DNA of 64,000 nucleotides from Prionace glauca (Eukaryota; Chordata; Chondrichthyes; Carcharhiniformes; Carcharhinidae). Shown here piece by piece: positions 42,950 through 53,479 of this stretch; the first letter of the stretch is position 1; the number at the start of each line of letters is the position of its first letter. The notes under the pieces are model-generated. The model made no database searches. It saw only the letters and a list, made by a program, of their open reading frames with translations, and had not been told where the DNA came from. The translations under genes and the position numbers were made by a program. The stretch covers positions 39,915,603 through 39,979,602 of the forward strand of contig CM075760.1 of assembly GCA_037974335.1 (NCBI GenBank), given 5' to 3'.

Positions 42950-42984
<35 letters not shown>

Positions 42985-43731
42985 GGGCACAGTTCCCAGA
43001 GTGTTTAAAATCCAGCATCTGTCTCTCTTCAGAGCTGCTGCTTAAAGACACATTTGCAGCATTTATCTGATAGAAACTTCACTCTCATTCTCTCCATCCC
43101 CTCCCTCAGCAGTGCTTCTGTTCTTAACAAAAGTCTAAGCTTTTTTTTGCAGTTCTGATTTCTGGTGAGTCATTAAACACTAAGCACAGGGCAGACACAT
43201 TTAAACACCCAGACACTCAACAACAGACAGATTGCATTGTAAATCAGAAGTGGAATTGTCAATGCAGCAACAAAGAACTTTGCAAGATATTTCTTCGTGC
43301 TACTTGAGGAAAAGGGAACTTTGCAGGAACCAGCAAAGGGTGCAAACCTGTAGCTGACAGAGTCTTGAACGAACAAGTTGTATAATCTTTTAGACTACAT
43401 TTACACTGGCCCCTCTCTCTCTCTCTCTGGCAGTGCAGGGCTGCGAGTTAATTTGACCCAATTTTCTCTCAGCTCCTGGTGCTGGTAATGTGAAGCTGGG
43501 ATGGGAGATGGGGGTGGGGGAGGGGGTATAAGAGAGAGAGAAAGAGAGAGAGTGAGCCTTGGGATAAACCATTTGCCTGGTGCTCACACACTACACCCCC
43601 ACACACTCAGAGACAGGTTGGTGTTGAACTGGGCCATATCTGGAGTAGGTGTGTCCAGATGAGGTGTGGGAGATGTGGTTGGATGGGGGTTGATTGGGGA
43701 GGTGTGGACACTTTCTGTGACTCAGTGAGGA

Positions 43732-43939
43732 TATAAAAAAGCTGGGTATACATTGTTTTCTCTCTACACGTGGGTTGGTAAGTATCAGGTAAACTCTGTG
43801 AGTGAATCATGGAGTTCCAGCTCTGATATTTTAATCCCCCTTTACCCAGCACAAAGCCCCTGGCCCAGGATCTGTCTCCCCCACCATGAGAGAGGGGACT
43901 GGAGGAGTTTGAGAGATCACCGAGGGAAAACATGCGATG
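43732..43939 (+). promoter_or_regulatory. Possible TATA promoter with two short exons
   Basis: TATAAAAAA at 43732. About 45 bp later GGGTTG/GTAAGT is a donor (43778). An acceptor TTTACCCAG at 43841-43849 and donor GCGATG/GTGAGT at 43940 would bound a 90-bp exon. No downstream coding exon is recognised, so this may be chance or a non-coding transcript. Confidence 0.25.
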
Positions 43940-44610
43940 GTGAGTATGAACCTCTTCTCTTTCTGTCTGCACCTCTTTCCCACCCCAGCCCTGCTTTTCT
44001 CTATTCAATCTTCCTCTCTCTCTCTCGATCTTTCTTTATTTATCTTTCTTTTTTTCCCCTGGATACTTGTTTTCTTCCTGGACTTTTTTTTCCTCTGGGC
44101 TCCTTTTTTCCCGCACTCTTTTATTCCCCCGGACTCTTTTCTTTCCCCTTGCTCTTTTTTCCCCTGCCCTGCTCTCTTTTCCACCCCCTCCCCTCACTAG
44201 ATCCCAAGCACACCCCCTCCTCCCAGTCCTTCTGTTCCCACTCTGGCTCCCAGCCCTCTGTGAATCCCTCCCCAGTGGCTCTCTCAGCCCCCTCCCCCCA
44301 CCAAATCCCTCAAAGCCTATACTTCCCCTGTCCTGAATCCCCCTCTGTTCACCCCCCGACTCCTCACTCACCCACCCCATCCTCAAAACCCCACTCGATC
44401 CTCTCCCCATCAGATCCCCACTCAGCTATCTCCTTCTCAGGCTCCTCACACAGCCACCCACACCCTCAGAACCCCACTCAACCCCCTCACCAATTAGAGA
44501 GCCCACTCAGTTCCACTCCCACCTCAGCCACTCCTGTCAGCCCCCTCCCCCTACAAACCCCTCATTACTCAGCCCCCCTTCAGGCCTGAGTCTTGGCAGT
44601 GTCCATGACA
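43940..44610. repeat. C/T-rich low-complexity sequence
   Basis: Runs of CTTTTTTCCCC and CCCCACTCAGCC type. A 278-codon open frame here is rich in Pro, Ser, His and Leu only because of the base bias. Confidence 0.6.
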
Positions 44611-45364
44611 CTGTCCACTGGTACTGACACCTGTCTCCTGCACGGAGAGTTGTGGAGGTTTATCTGCCTCGTGAGTTTGATATTGTCTGCTGTTAAAGAC
44701 AGTATTGGACTCTTCAAATTATCCCATAACACCAGTCACAATTTTGAAATTTGTAATCTTTAATGTGCTGACGTGAAATACACCTCAGTCAGTTGTTTCA
44801 TTCATCGTTTGCACCACTGTTCTGTTTGTGTTCCCTATCTAGCTTGTGGTATGTCTACCTTGTAAGTATTCCATCCGACAATGTACAGAGAGATTCGTTC
44901 TGTTCATCCACGCTGCAGCGACTCTGATAGTTTTTTATAAGGGGCAGTGTAAAGGGAACTGTTTCCTGCCCAGCTCTGCCCTGCATCGGCCCCTGATGAA
45001 GCAGAGCCTTTGCTCTTTAGGATTATCTGAAACTCGTCAGTGACGGACTAGTTTATGAATGAAACCACCGATGTCTCCTCTTTGTTCATTCATTCTGACT
45101 CTGGATTTTATCATAAAAAGGCGGAGATGAAGGTGTTTTTACACGGGTGGATCACCGGGTGGCGCAGTGACTCTTTCAGCTCCATCCCGTACATGACTGG
45201 GGGGACATGCCTGTCTGGGAAAGGGGTGGGTGGAGCGGGGGGGCGTGTGGGGTGGTGGCTGGGGTGGTGGGGCGCGGGTTGCGGTGGTGGGGGAAACCTT
45301 ATAATAGGGAAATGGAGCGGAGTTGATGGGTTTTAGAGAACGGAATTAAGCCAAGCCAGAGATG
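44611..45364. other. No gene; G-rich block beyond the IgM 3' end
   Basis: 45190-45300 is strongly G-rich on the plus strand (GGGGTGGGTGGAGCGGGGGG, GGGGTGGTGGGGCGCGGG). It lies just past the membrane-form poly(A) signal of IgM. The rest has no recognised content. Confidence 0.5.
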
Positions 45365-45383
45365 GTTAAATTCTTATTCAATG

Positions 45384-45389
45384 TTTATT
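45384..45389 (-). promoter_or_regulatory. Poly(A) signal for membrane IgM
   Basis: AATAAA on the minus strand, about 440 bp after the membrane-form stop codon. It is inferred to be the end of the membrane transcript. Confidence 0.55.
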
Positions 45390-45828
45390 TTAAAAATTCA
45401 GAGATTTTACAACTTTTTTTAAGTTAGAAAAGTGAAGATAATGATCGAACTTTGCATTGAAAATAGACACATAGACAGGAAATCCGTCAATATTTGTACA
45501 TCTATTACATACACCAGAAATAGAAAACAGGACATTAATAGGAAGAGGAATTAACAAATGTGAATAAGAAACAAAACAAGTTTCTTATTTATAAATGAAA
45601 TTTGAACTCTGGGAAACTATTAACCACAGTTACATTATAACAAAAATGCCTCATACAATTTACACTGAAAACTGAAATAAAACCTAAGGTAGCCTCAGTT
45701 ACAGATTCAGAATGATAAGCTGGGAGAATTTTACTGATACAGTCACCGAGAGCTGAGATTGCAGTTGAACCATACACAGATCTTGATAATCAGCTGAGGG
45801 AAATCTTCAGCGTCCAAAGTTCAACCCG

Positions 45829-45837
45829 TCATTTGAT
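45829..45837 (-). CDS. IGHM: IgM membrane exon 2 (last codons of cytoplasmic tail)
   Basis: After the acceptor CTTTTACAG the exon reads ATC AAA TGA. Joined to the previous exon this ends the membrane protein in VKIK, a very short tail like those of other vertebrate IgM. A 3' UTR of about 450 bp follows. Confidence 0.85.
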   Translation of the reverse strand: MK

Positions 45838-45977
45838 CTGTAAAAGAAAAAGAAAATATTGAAGCAGATGTTTATGATGCGGGACAATAGTGTTCGAGTG
45901 TTTAATCAGTGAAACATTGAGAGATTTTTCAAATCCATTCTGCCAGTTTGAAATGTGAATGGATTGAATCATCTCAC

Positions 45978-46105
45978 CTTCACCAGAGTGACGGCAGTGC
46001 TGTAGAAAATGCTCAGGAAGAACAGGACGATGAATGTGGAAGCGGTTGTCCAGATGTTGCTGTTATCATCCTCACTGTCTTCAATCCAGATGCGGTCGGT
46101 GGGGT
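45978..46105 (-). CDS. IGHM: IgM membrane exon 1 (acidic linker and transmembrane helix)
   Basis: Anchors surface IgM in the B-cell membrane and contacts the Ig-alpha/Ig-beta pair. The exon begins after GCCCCTAG and ends AAG/GTGAGA. It encodes an acidic extracellular linker ([14 protein letters not shown]) and a transmembrane segment ([20 protein letters not shown]) with the conserved polar CART-like face (TTAS, FYSTA), then VTLVK. Splicing from the cryptic donor inside CH4 (AGCG/GTAAAC at 48800/48799) joins G to AC, giving Asp in frame (SSDPTDRIW). That removes the secretory tail. This is the tetrapod and shark mode (CH4 to TM), not the teleost mode (CH3 to TM). Confidence 0.93.
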
Positions 46106-47530
46106 CTAGGGGCGGAGACCAGGAAATGAAATTAGATTACTTTATTTATCCAGGAAATCATTTTGTTGTTTCTCATCTCCCCGTTCTCCTTCATGAGTTG
46201 TTAATGTATTCTCTTTGTCTAATTTTCAGTATATATCTACTGTTAAGTTCAGGACACTCAGTAACCAATCTCCGTAACTATGTTCACACTTGATATTTAT
46301 GCACATTCCTTTGCCAGTCCATGTCAGAAAGAACTGAAGAAGTTTTCTTGAGTATCAGTTCATTTTTGATCAATTTGGCACTATCCCTCATTGAAGAATA
46401 TTATGACTGATATGGAGGAACGTTCACTGATCAATGATTGTTTCCAAAGATGGTGGCTCATCTTTAAACTGTGAATGTTGTTGTTTAAGAACTGGGATGT
46501 AATTTCTGATCTTTTCTTATTTGTGGTGGTAATGGTTAGAAGATCACTAGCTTAATTCAGTTTTTCAACGTGTTTTCGGTGCTATGTACATTGGGCTAGT
46601 TGTCGGTATATATGTGCGTTAAAATTTATGTTTAAATTTTACTTTCTTCATTGACCTTCCATTTGTACTTAAGATTTTGCATTTGTGTGCGTGTGCATGA
46701 ACATCTCGTGCTCTGCATTAATCTTTGGCTCTCAGTTAATATATGTAAAGAGCTTTAATGTACGTGTTCATTTCCCTGTGTTTGTTGATTTCTGTAGTTG
46801 TGTGCCTGCATCTGTGTGTATATTTGATTTTTCTGACATTGTGTATGTACGACTCTACTATTGTGGTACGTCTATGTATATTTATTAAAGCCACTCTTAC
46901 TGGGTGCACATGCGTTTGTACCTATTCCTATGTGTTAGTTTTTGTCATTCTAGTAATGTTTGTTTCCTTTTCTGTGCGCGTCTGTTTCCCCACTTGTCTG
47001 TGTGTGTACCTGTTAACATGTGTGTATGTATATACGTGTTCATAATTCTTCACAACGATATCTTGATATATGTTTGTGTTTCGATATGTAGTAATGTGTG
47101 CTGTGGTGTTCTGTTCTGTATGAGCATGTTAGTTTTTGCGTCTACATGTTTGCGTGCAAATGTTTTGCTGTCAGTTCATCTATACGCAGGCTGCTTATTT
47201 GTTATATGAATTTCCATATATATCTGTTAACGTGTATAACATTGTGTGTCTCTATATTTATATTCCTGTCAGAGTGAATGTGTGCTAAGATATATACTTA
47301 TTTAATTATATGTATGTGTTTGTGCATTTATGTGGTCTGCATGTATGTGTATCTGCCTGTGTTGTGTCTATGCATGGTATGTGTTTGTGTTCGGGTCTTT
47401 GTTCCAACTCATGTAAGTGTACGCACTTGTGTGTTTTATGTGTATATGTGTGCGTGCCTTTGTATATATTTGATTGTATGAGTATGGTCTTGTTTTAGTG
47501 CCTGCTTGTACAAGCGCGAGTCTATATATT

Positions 47531-47561
<31 letters not shown>

Positions 47562-48695
47562 ACACCTATGTATGTATTTCTAATTGTGACAGTTTTGTGT
47601 AGTATTGTCAGTGTGTGTATTTTTTAACTGTTGCTTCAAGTTTTACCGGCAATTGCTAACTGAACGTGATCCAAACAATCCGAACAATGGAGCACATTTT
47701 CAGACTTTGCTGTTTAAATGTCTTTTATGTGAGTGGCACGGTGATATCAGGAGAGTAAATGAAATAATTCGTTGATGCATCTCGGAATCATCAGGGACAG
47801 AACAGTGAAAACCGGGGTCGATTCTATTACTTGCTTAAATTTGTATTATGGGAAATCAATGCCAGCACATGATTAACAGGAACAAGAGTGTTGAAACATT
47901 TTTGAATTATGTTGCATAAATATATATGCATGTATTAGTTTATGTGTATTATATACTTCAGTGATACTTTCATAATGATACTTCAAAATCTGTAGCAAAA
48001 AAAGGAAGCTAATTTGTACTGTTGACAACTGACTCCTTATTGTAGAGAGTCATTCCCTCCCAAGCACGCTACTTATGAGAGGGTGGAGAGTGAGCTCATA
48101 GTTTATCTCTCTGTGATACAATGCCCCTGATGGTTCGAACCACTGAGGAAGTGGAGGTGAGTGGATTAAATAATGACATTCCTCCTCTTTTCATTGAGGA
48201 AGTTGTGGTATAGGGGTTAGTTATTGAACCTCCCCTCTCTTTGTTGGGGGAGTAGGAATCCAGGATGTTAACAATTTCACTCTCCCTCAATCTGATGGGG
48301 TATTATTTCTCTATGTTTATGTGTGACTCTTACTTCTGTTCAGTGGGTGTGATGCAACAGCTTAAAGCTGACATGAAAGGGTAAAGGCATGGACAATGAG
48401 AGAAACAGGAACACTGAGATCTAAATATTGAGAATGTTTGACGCAAATGTTGAAATTGTCGGGTTTTTCCTCAGGGAGGAAAGTCGGTGAAGACATTTTG
48501 GAGAATCCTGTAATAAATGTGCTCTACTCTGTCTCTAAGACAGGATGGATCTGAGCTGGGCGCATTGGTTCAACAAGACTTCGGTCTGAGGCCTGAAAAT
48601 ACCTGACTCAAGCCAAAAAATATCTACTGGAAGGAAAACTGAAAAGCAATCAATGAAGCGATTGGGTATTTCATTTATCGTTAGAGGAAAATGAT
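46106..48695. other. IgM CH4-membrane intron with TG-rich block
   Basis: About 2.7 kb. 46600-47640 is a degenerate TG/TATG-rich stretch (TGTGTATGTATATACGTG) with a pure (TG)n run at 47536-47561. Open frames in it are compositional. The rest is unremarkable. Confidence 0.7.
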
Positions 48696-48710
48696 TTTAT
48701 TCTTTTTATT
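48696..48710 (-). promoter_or_regulatory. Tandem poly(A) signals for secreted IgM
   Basis: Two AATAAA words on the minus strand (48705-48710 and 48696-48701), only about 30 bp after the secretory stop codon. Choice between this site and splicing to the membrane exon would set the secreted/membrane ratio. Confidence 0.65.
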
Positions 48711-48737
48711 GTAGTTTTTAATGTAACCGGGTGATTC

Positions 48738-49129
48738 TCATTGACATGAATTAACAGTGTCCATCAGTGCAAGGGAAATGTTCACAAAACTGGGTTTACC
48801 GCTGGATTTGTCAACTGTTCTGTTGATGATCTTCAAGGGGATGGCTTCATGTCCCACCACACAGGAGTAAGAAGCGCCGCTGGACCATTCCTCTGCTGCA
48901 ATGGATAACAGGCTGTACATGAAGAAGGAGCTATCGCCGTTCTCCGCCACCACCTCGGTGTTCCTGTAGTTCCCGGGATTCACCGGCTTGTCGTTGACGG
49001 TCCACTTGACGAAGATCTCTCGGGGGGAGAAACCTCTCACTAAACAGCTGAGGGAGATGAAACTCTGAGCGGAGACTTGTTCTGCCGAGGGCAGGAGGAC
49101 AGAGACGACCGGTTCCCGCGGATTTGGAT
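48738..49129 (-). CDS. IGHM: IgM CH4 exon with secretory tailpiece
   Basis: Fourth constant Ig domain of the mu chain and the tail that drives polymer formation. The exon starts after TTTCTGCAG and encodes DPNPREPVV, the B-strand Cys in LSCLVRGF, the core Trp in FVKWTVN, and the F-strand Cys in [11 protein letters not shown]. The tail [16 protein letters not shown] then TVNSCQ ends in a stop. The tail has the N-glycosylation sequon NIS and the penultimate Cys used for inter-subunit bonding in IgM. A further sequon is NRT just after the domain. The internal donor AGCG/GTAAAC at 48800 allows the membrane form. Tail and domain identity make this IgM rather than IgW. Confidence 0.95.
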
Positions 49130-49611
49130 CTGCAGAAAATGTACAATAAATGTCAATAAACTGGAAAATTCTGGAGGCAATGAAACCGCTGGTGAGATAT
49201 CAGGAAAGTGTCCTTCGCTTTTGATTTTAAATGTTTCCATTTTTGACTTCCAGCTTGGAGGGGAGGTGAACACAATTGTTTTCTCAAATTACTCATGGGG
49301 TTGGATTGGAAAGTTTCAGAAATTTTACAGCACAGAATCAGGCCATTCGTCCGAACTGATCCACTTTCCTTTTTGGTTTCCTAGGTTTGATGCACCACAT
49401 CAGACTCCCCCCTTCTTCTTCGATCTAAACCTAGTAACATCGACTTCAGTTCATTTTTCATTCATCAACACATCAAACTCCCCATAAAAATATCGATCGG
49501 CCCAGAATCGTTTAGTTGCAGTTTTTTTTTCATTCAGGGGAGACCCTTAATGCACTGAATATTAAATGTTGACTTGTACACTTCCACTGAAGATAGCCAC
49601 AGTGATGCATT

Positions 49612-50345
49612 TACATAGAAACATAGAATAGTACAGCACAGTACAGGCCCTTTGGCCCTCAATGCTGTGACGAACTATGTCCAATCCTAAGATCAAGCTA
49701 TCCCACTCCCTATCATTCTGGTGTGCTCCATGTGCCTATCCAATAACGGCTTGAAACTTCCTAAAGTGTCCGACTCCACTATCGCAGCAGGCAGTGTATT
49801 CTGCACCCCACCACTCTGTGAGTGAATAATGTATCTTGGACATCCCTCCTATATCTCCCAACGTGAACCTTAAATTTATGCCCCCTAGTAACAGCTGCAT
49901 CCACCTGAGGAAATATTCTCTGCACGACCACTCTATCTATCCCCCCATCATCTTATACATCTCTTTTAAGTCGCCTTTGATCCTTCTCTGTTCTAAAGAG
50001 AAAAGCCCCAGCTCCCTCAACCTTTCCTCATAAGACCTACCCTCCAAACCAGGCAGCATCCTGGTAAATCTCCTCTGCACTCTCTCCAATGCTTCCACAT
50101 CCTTCTTATAGTGAGGTGATCAGAACTGAACACAATATTCCAAATGTGATCCGATGTAGTTGCAGCATAATCCCACAGTCTTCAACTCAAACCCCCTATA
50201 AATAACCGGTAAAACACTATAGGTCTTCTTCACGGCTCTATCCACTTGAGTGGTAACCTTTAGAGATCTGGGGATATGAACCACAAGATCTTTCAGTTCC
50301 TCCACATTCCTCAGAACCCTGCCTACATTTTGACGCCACAATTAT
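49612..50345 (-). mobile_element. CR1-like LINE in the CH3-CH4 intron
   Basis: 3' end at left (complement of TAGAAACATAGAATAGTACAG). The coding part includes HIPRSLKVTTQVDRAVKKTY and HLEYCVQF, with stops and shifts. Its 5' end lies only about 25-40 bp from the CH3 splice donor. Confidence 0.8.
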
Positions 50346-50366
50346 TGCTTCAGTCTCTCAGCTCAC

Positions 50367-50675
50367 CTGTTTCCTTGTGGATAGATGCTCTTAAAGGAGT
50401 CGGCAGATCCTGATGGCTCACCACGCACTCAAACACAGCCGCACTCAGCCAGGCTTGTGTTGAGATGTTTAATTTGCTGATCACGCTGTCAGGATCCGCT
50501 CCGGGCTTTTTGGCAATCTCTGATTTCAAATATTTCCTGTCTCGGATCCAGGACACGTTAACGCCATGAGGAGCATTAGAAATGATACAGGTTAAGGTCG
50601 CGGTCGCCTCCAATAAGACCTGTTCTATTGGTGGTGGCTGTATCTTCACTGTGGTATCAAGGCACGGGAGAGGAT
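50367..50675 (-). CDS. IGHM: IgM CH3 exon
   Basis: Third constant Ig domain. Starts after TCTCATTCACAG and ends ACAG/GTGAGC. Together with the last G of CH2 it opens [15 protein letters not shown], where the extra N-terminal Cys (LPCLD) is placed to bridge heavy chains. Domain Cys residues are in LTCIISN and FECVVSH, with the core Trp in VSWIRD. Sequons NVS and NIS are present. Length 309 bp, phase 1 at both ends. Confidence 0.94.
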
Positions 50676-51124
50676 CTGTGAATGAGAAATGAACATGAGC
50701 CCTAGTTCCCCTTCAGAAGCAGGACAACAGTCTTCAGCCTGAAGGAGACAAAGTCTTCTTCAATATATCAATTTCTAACTATAGCCTTTCAACTTCCATG
50801 GAGGATGAAAAGACAGCTTGTTCTGTGAACTTACTCCCTGTGTTAAACATTGCAGCATCGGTACCATTTTCATGAATCAGAATTGCATTATTCCCAAAGA
50901 AATACACCATCCTGAACTCAGGAAATAAATAAAAAGTACTGGCCATTAGTTTATAAATAAGGTGGGTGCACTTTCCAAAATTGTACCCCTGTGCTGTGAC
51001 CTGTGAAATAGTCCAATCCCCACTGTCTCTCTAAATCTTACCAGCTGTAGGATGGAAAAAAAGCTGACATCAAGGGCATCTCTCTCACTGTATTACTTCA
51101 AAATGGAAGGGGGCACCCTTTCAA

Positions 51125-51400
51125 GGGGAGGCAGTGGCATATGGTGTTGTCAATTGACTTGTAACCAAGTGTAAGATTCTGAGGACACAGACTCGAATCT
51201 CACCACTGCAAATTTTAAATCTGAATTCTATAAAAATGTATAATTAAAAGTTGAAATGATTGTCATGAAGCCATTGCTGTAAAACCCCTTCCAGTTCACG
51301 AATCCTCTTTAACAAGTAAATCCGCTGTCTTTATCTGGCATGCATGTGACTTCAGATTCACGGCAACGTGGTTGACACTTAAGTGCCCTCAGGTTTGGGA
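51125..51400 (+). mobile_element. HE1-like SINE in the CH2-CH3 intron
   Basis: Head GGGGAGGCAGTGGCATATGG with B-box ACTCGAATCTC. Body AATCCGCTGTCTTTATCTGG and core CACGGCAACGTGGTTGACAC match the family at 4340 and 7681. Confidence 0.65.
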
Positions 51401-51595
51401 AATGAATGCACATCTCATGGAGGGATAACAAACAATTGCTTTTCTGATGAAATTCTGAACGAGGCCTTGTCCGAATGCAGCAAATTACATGACCATAGCT
51501 TAGAAGTTGTTTTATAGTTTGTACCAACTTTAATAGATCCCTAATTCTGGTTAACATCGGAATGATATATTGTATCCTCTGTTTGAGTATCTTAC

Positions 51596-51901
51596 CCTGA
51601 GATGCGCTGATGTTCAGACTCTGAGTGAATTCTTGATGAGTGACCTGGCAGGTATAGACCGCTTTGCTGAACCATTCCCCGGCGGCGACTGTCAGCCGAC
51701 TGCTGGCCGAGAAGTTCCCGTTCACTTCACAGGGGGGAGAGGTGACAATTCCTGAATCCATGGGTTCCCCATTCTTCAGCCACTTCACCGTCAGTGACCC
51801 TGGCTGGAAATCGATGATTGAACAGACGATGGTTGCAAGTTTGCTGTTTGTGATTTCTTCACTGGAACTCACGGTGAGGATAACGGTTGGGGGGATGTCA
51901 C
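51596..51901 (-). CDS. IGHM: IgM CH2 exon
   Basis: Second constant Ig domain. The exon begins GTGACATCC after TTGTTGAAG and ends TCAGG/GTAAGA. Joined to the last T of CH1 it reads [12 protein letters not shown]. The domain has the Cys pair in IVCSIIDF and YTCQVTH, the core Trp in VKWLKNG, and an additional Cys in SPPCEV. Sequons NFS and NIS are visible. Length 306 bp. The polypyrimidine tract before the acceptor is weak, but the phase and position agree with both neighbours. The open frame runs on past both splice sites, so frame alone does not set the ends. Confidence 0.92.
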
Positions 51902-52229
51902 CTTCAACAAACACATGTCTAGACATCATTTGAAAATTCAATTGACAACAAATAAAATTAGTTATTTTTTTTAGCACCAGAGCTACCGATTTGAGAATTG
52001 TGTCCATGGTTTTGTTGAACTGGCAGGAAAATGGCGAATAGAATTCAACTGTCAAAAGTGTCACGCAATGCATTTGCGGAGGGCAAACAGAACAAGGGAA
52101 TACAATAAAACAGAAGGTTGAGAGAGATTGAGGAAATGCAAGACTGAATGTCCACTTTTTTTTAGATGGTAGGGCAACTGGACAAGTTGATCAAGGAAGC
52201 AATTTGGATTAATTCCTTCAATGTGTGAG

Positions 52230-52735
52230 ATATTGAAAACAGAATCAGTGAGGTAATGATGGAGCTGTATTACACACTAGTTAGGCCACGTTTGGAGTTT
52301 GCTACATAGTCCTGGCCATCACGTTGCAGGAATGACGTAATGACTCTGGAGAGAGATGAGGTTTACAGGAATGTTGTCAGGGCCTGAACATTGCAGCCAT
52401 GAGGCGAGATTGAATAGGCAGGAGTTGTTCTCCTTAGAAAAAAAAGGAGGAGGCTGAGATGTGACGTAATTGTAGTTCACAAAATTATACGGGACGTAGG
52501 TAGAAATAATTCATTCCCCAGGTGGAGGGCTCAATCACCAGAGGGCATGATCATTTCAAATATGTCTGTATCTGTATCTCAAGTGCTTTAACCGACAAGG
52601 CTACGAAGCAAGGACTAGAAAGTGGGCTTAAAATGAATGGCTAGTTTCTTTGTTGTCACTTTTGGACAGCACAGACATGATGGTCTAAATGGTCTCCTTC
52701 TGCACCGTAACATTTCGATGGTTCTCTCGTTCTGA
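52230..52735 (+). mobile_element. CR1-like LINE fragment in the CH1-CH2 intron
   Basis: Plus-strand, heavily decayed: MELYYTLVRPRLEF-like sequence near 52260, then a degenerate C-terminus and a 3' UTR with GATGGTCTAAATGGTCTCCT. Confidence 0.65.
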
Positions 52736-52878
52736 GTAACTTATCAGTCAGTAGATATTTACCTGGAGTTGCACAAATTACATTTTTCAAATTGCTACAA
52801 ATCAGTTATGACTAAGACCTTAGTCATTCACAGTTCAATCACAGCGCCCCTCTCTTACCCAGGTTTCACAACACTTAC

Positions 52879-53178
52879 ATGGCAGTTCAACGCTCTTGAC
52901 TGAGTTACTGTGTCGAACCTCACAGTCAATTCTGGGGCATTCTCCCGCTGAGTCGGTGATGGTTAACTGGCTGCTCAGTGTGTAGGTCCCCTTCGTGTTT
53001 CTCACTGACGGGTAAGTTTTAAACCCAGTGTTGATCTTCTGCCCATTTTTCTTCCAGGTTAGTTTGGCGACATCTGGAAGGTAATCCATCGCCAAACAGC
53101 CGTAGGTGACGGAGCCGTCGGAGTTCTGCTGCTGACAGGAGGAGACCAGGCCGTAGAGAGTGGGCGGAGACGGTGTCG
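52879..53178 (-). CDS. IGHM: IgM CH1 exon
   Basis: First constant domain, which pairs with the light chain. Starts after TTCTTTCCCAG and ends CCAT/GTAAGT. The first two bases (CG) must complete a codon begun by J. It encodes [18 protein letters not shown], the domain Cys pair in YGCLAMDY and IDCEVRH, the core Trp in LTWKKNG, and the shark-typical [20 protein letters not shown]. The Cys in SSCQQQ is the likely light-chain partner. An extra Cys in AGECPRIDC is unusual. Length 300 bp. The extracellular order CH1-CH2-CH3-CH4 with no further C exons argues for IgM over IgW. Confidence 0.94.
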
Positions 53179-53479
53179 CTGGGAAAGAATAGCCGATTGA
53201 ACAAGTTTGTGTTTGTTAAGTCATCAAACATGTTGTTACAAATATGTTTCTTTATTAGATATAGCTCTTGGTGTTATATGTGTTCTAGGTATGATCAGGA
53301 TACTGATGAGGGATATGGGTAATAGGGATGATCAGGATATTGATGAGATCTGACCAAAGTGAATGATGGAGTAGGCTCAGAGGGCTAAATGACCACTCCT
53401 GCTTCTATTTTCTGTGCTTCTATCCCGAACATTGATTAGAAGTTTGAACTTATCCCTAATATTTCCAGATTTAATCCTA

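Noticed and set aside
43173-43376. 67-codon minus-strand frame with a hydrophobic stretch
   Set aside because: No relatives recognised, no splice or promoter context; a single hydrophobic run is expected by chance at this length.
43753-44589. 278-codon frame with Pro, Ser and His-rich end
   Set aside because: C/T-biased low-complexity sequence. Overlapping frames on both strands are equally open.
46600-47640. Several 60-100 codon frames rich in Cys, Val and Tyr in the IgM CH4-membrane intron
   Set aside because: TG-rich sequence translated as Cys/Val; no conserved motif, and the region is intronic on the IgM strand.
48738-53178. Assignment of the Ig gene to IgW or IgNAR
   Set aside because: Four C domains followed directly by the membrane exon, and the [13 protein letters not shown]-type tailpiece, fit IgM. 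IgW and IgNAR would show more or different C domains.
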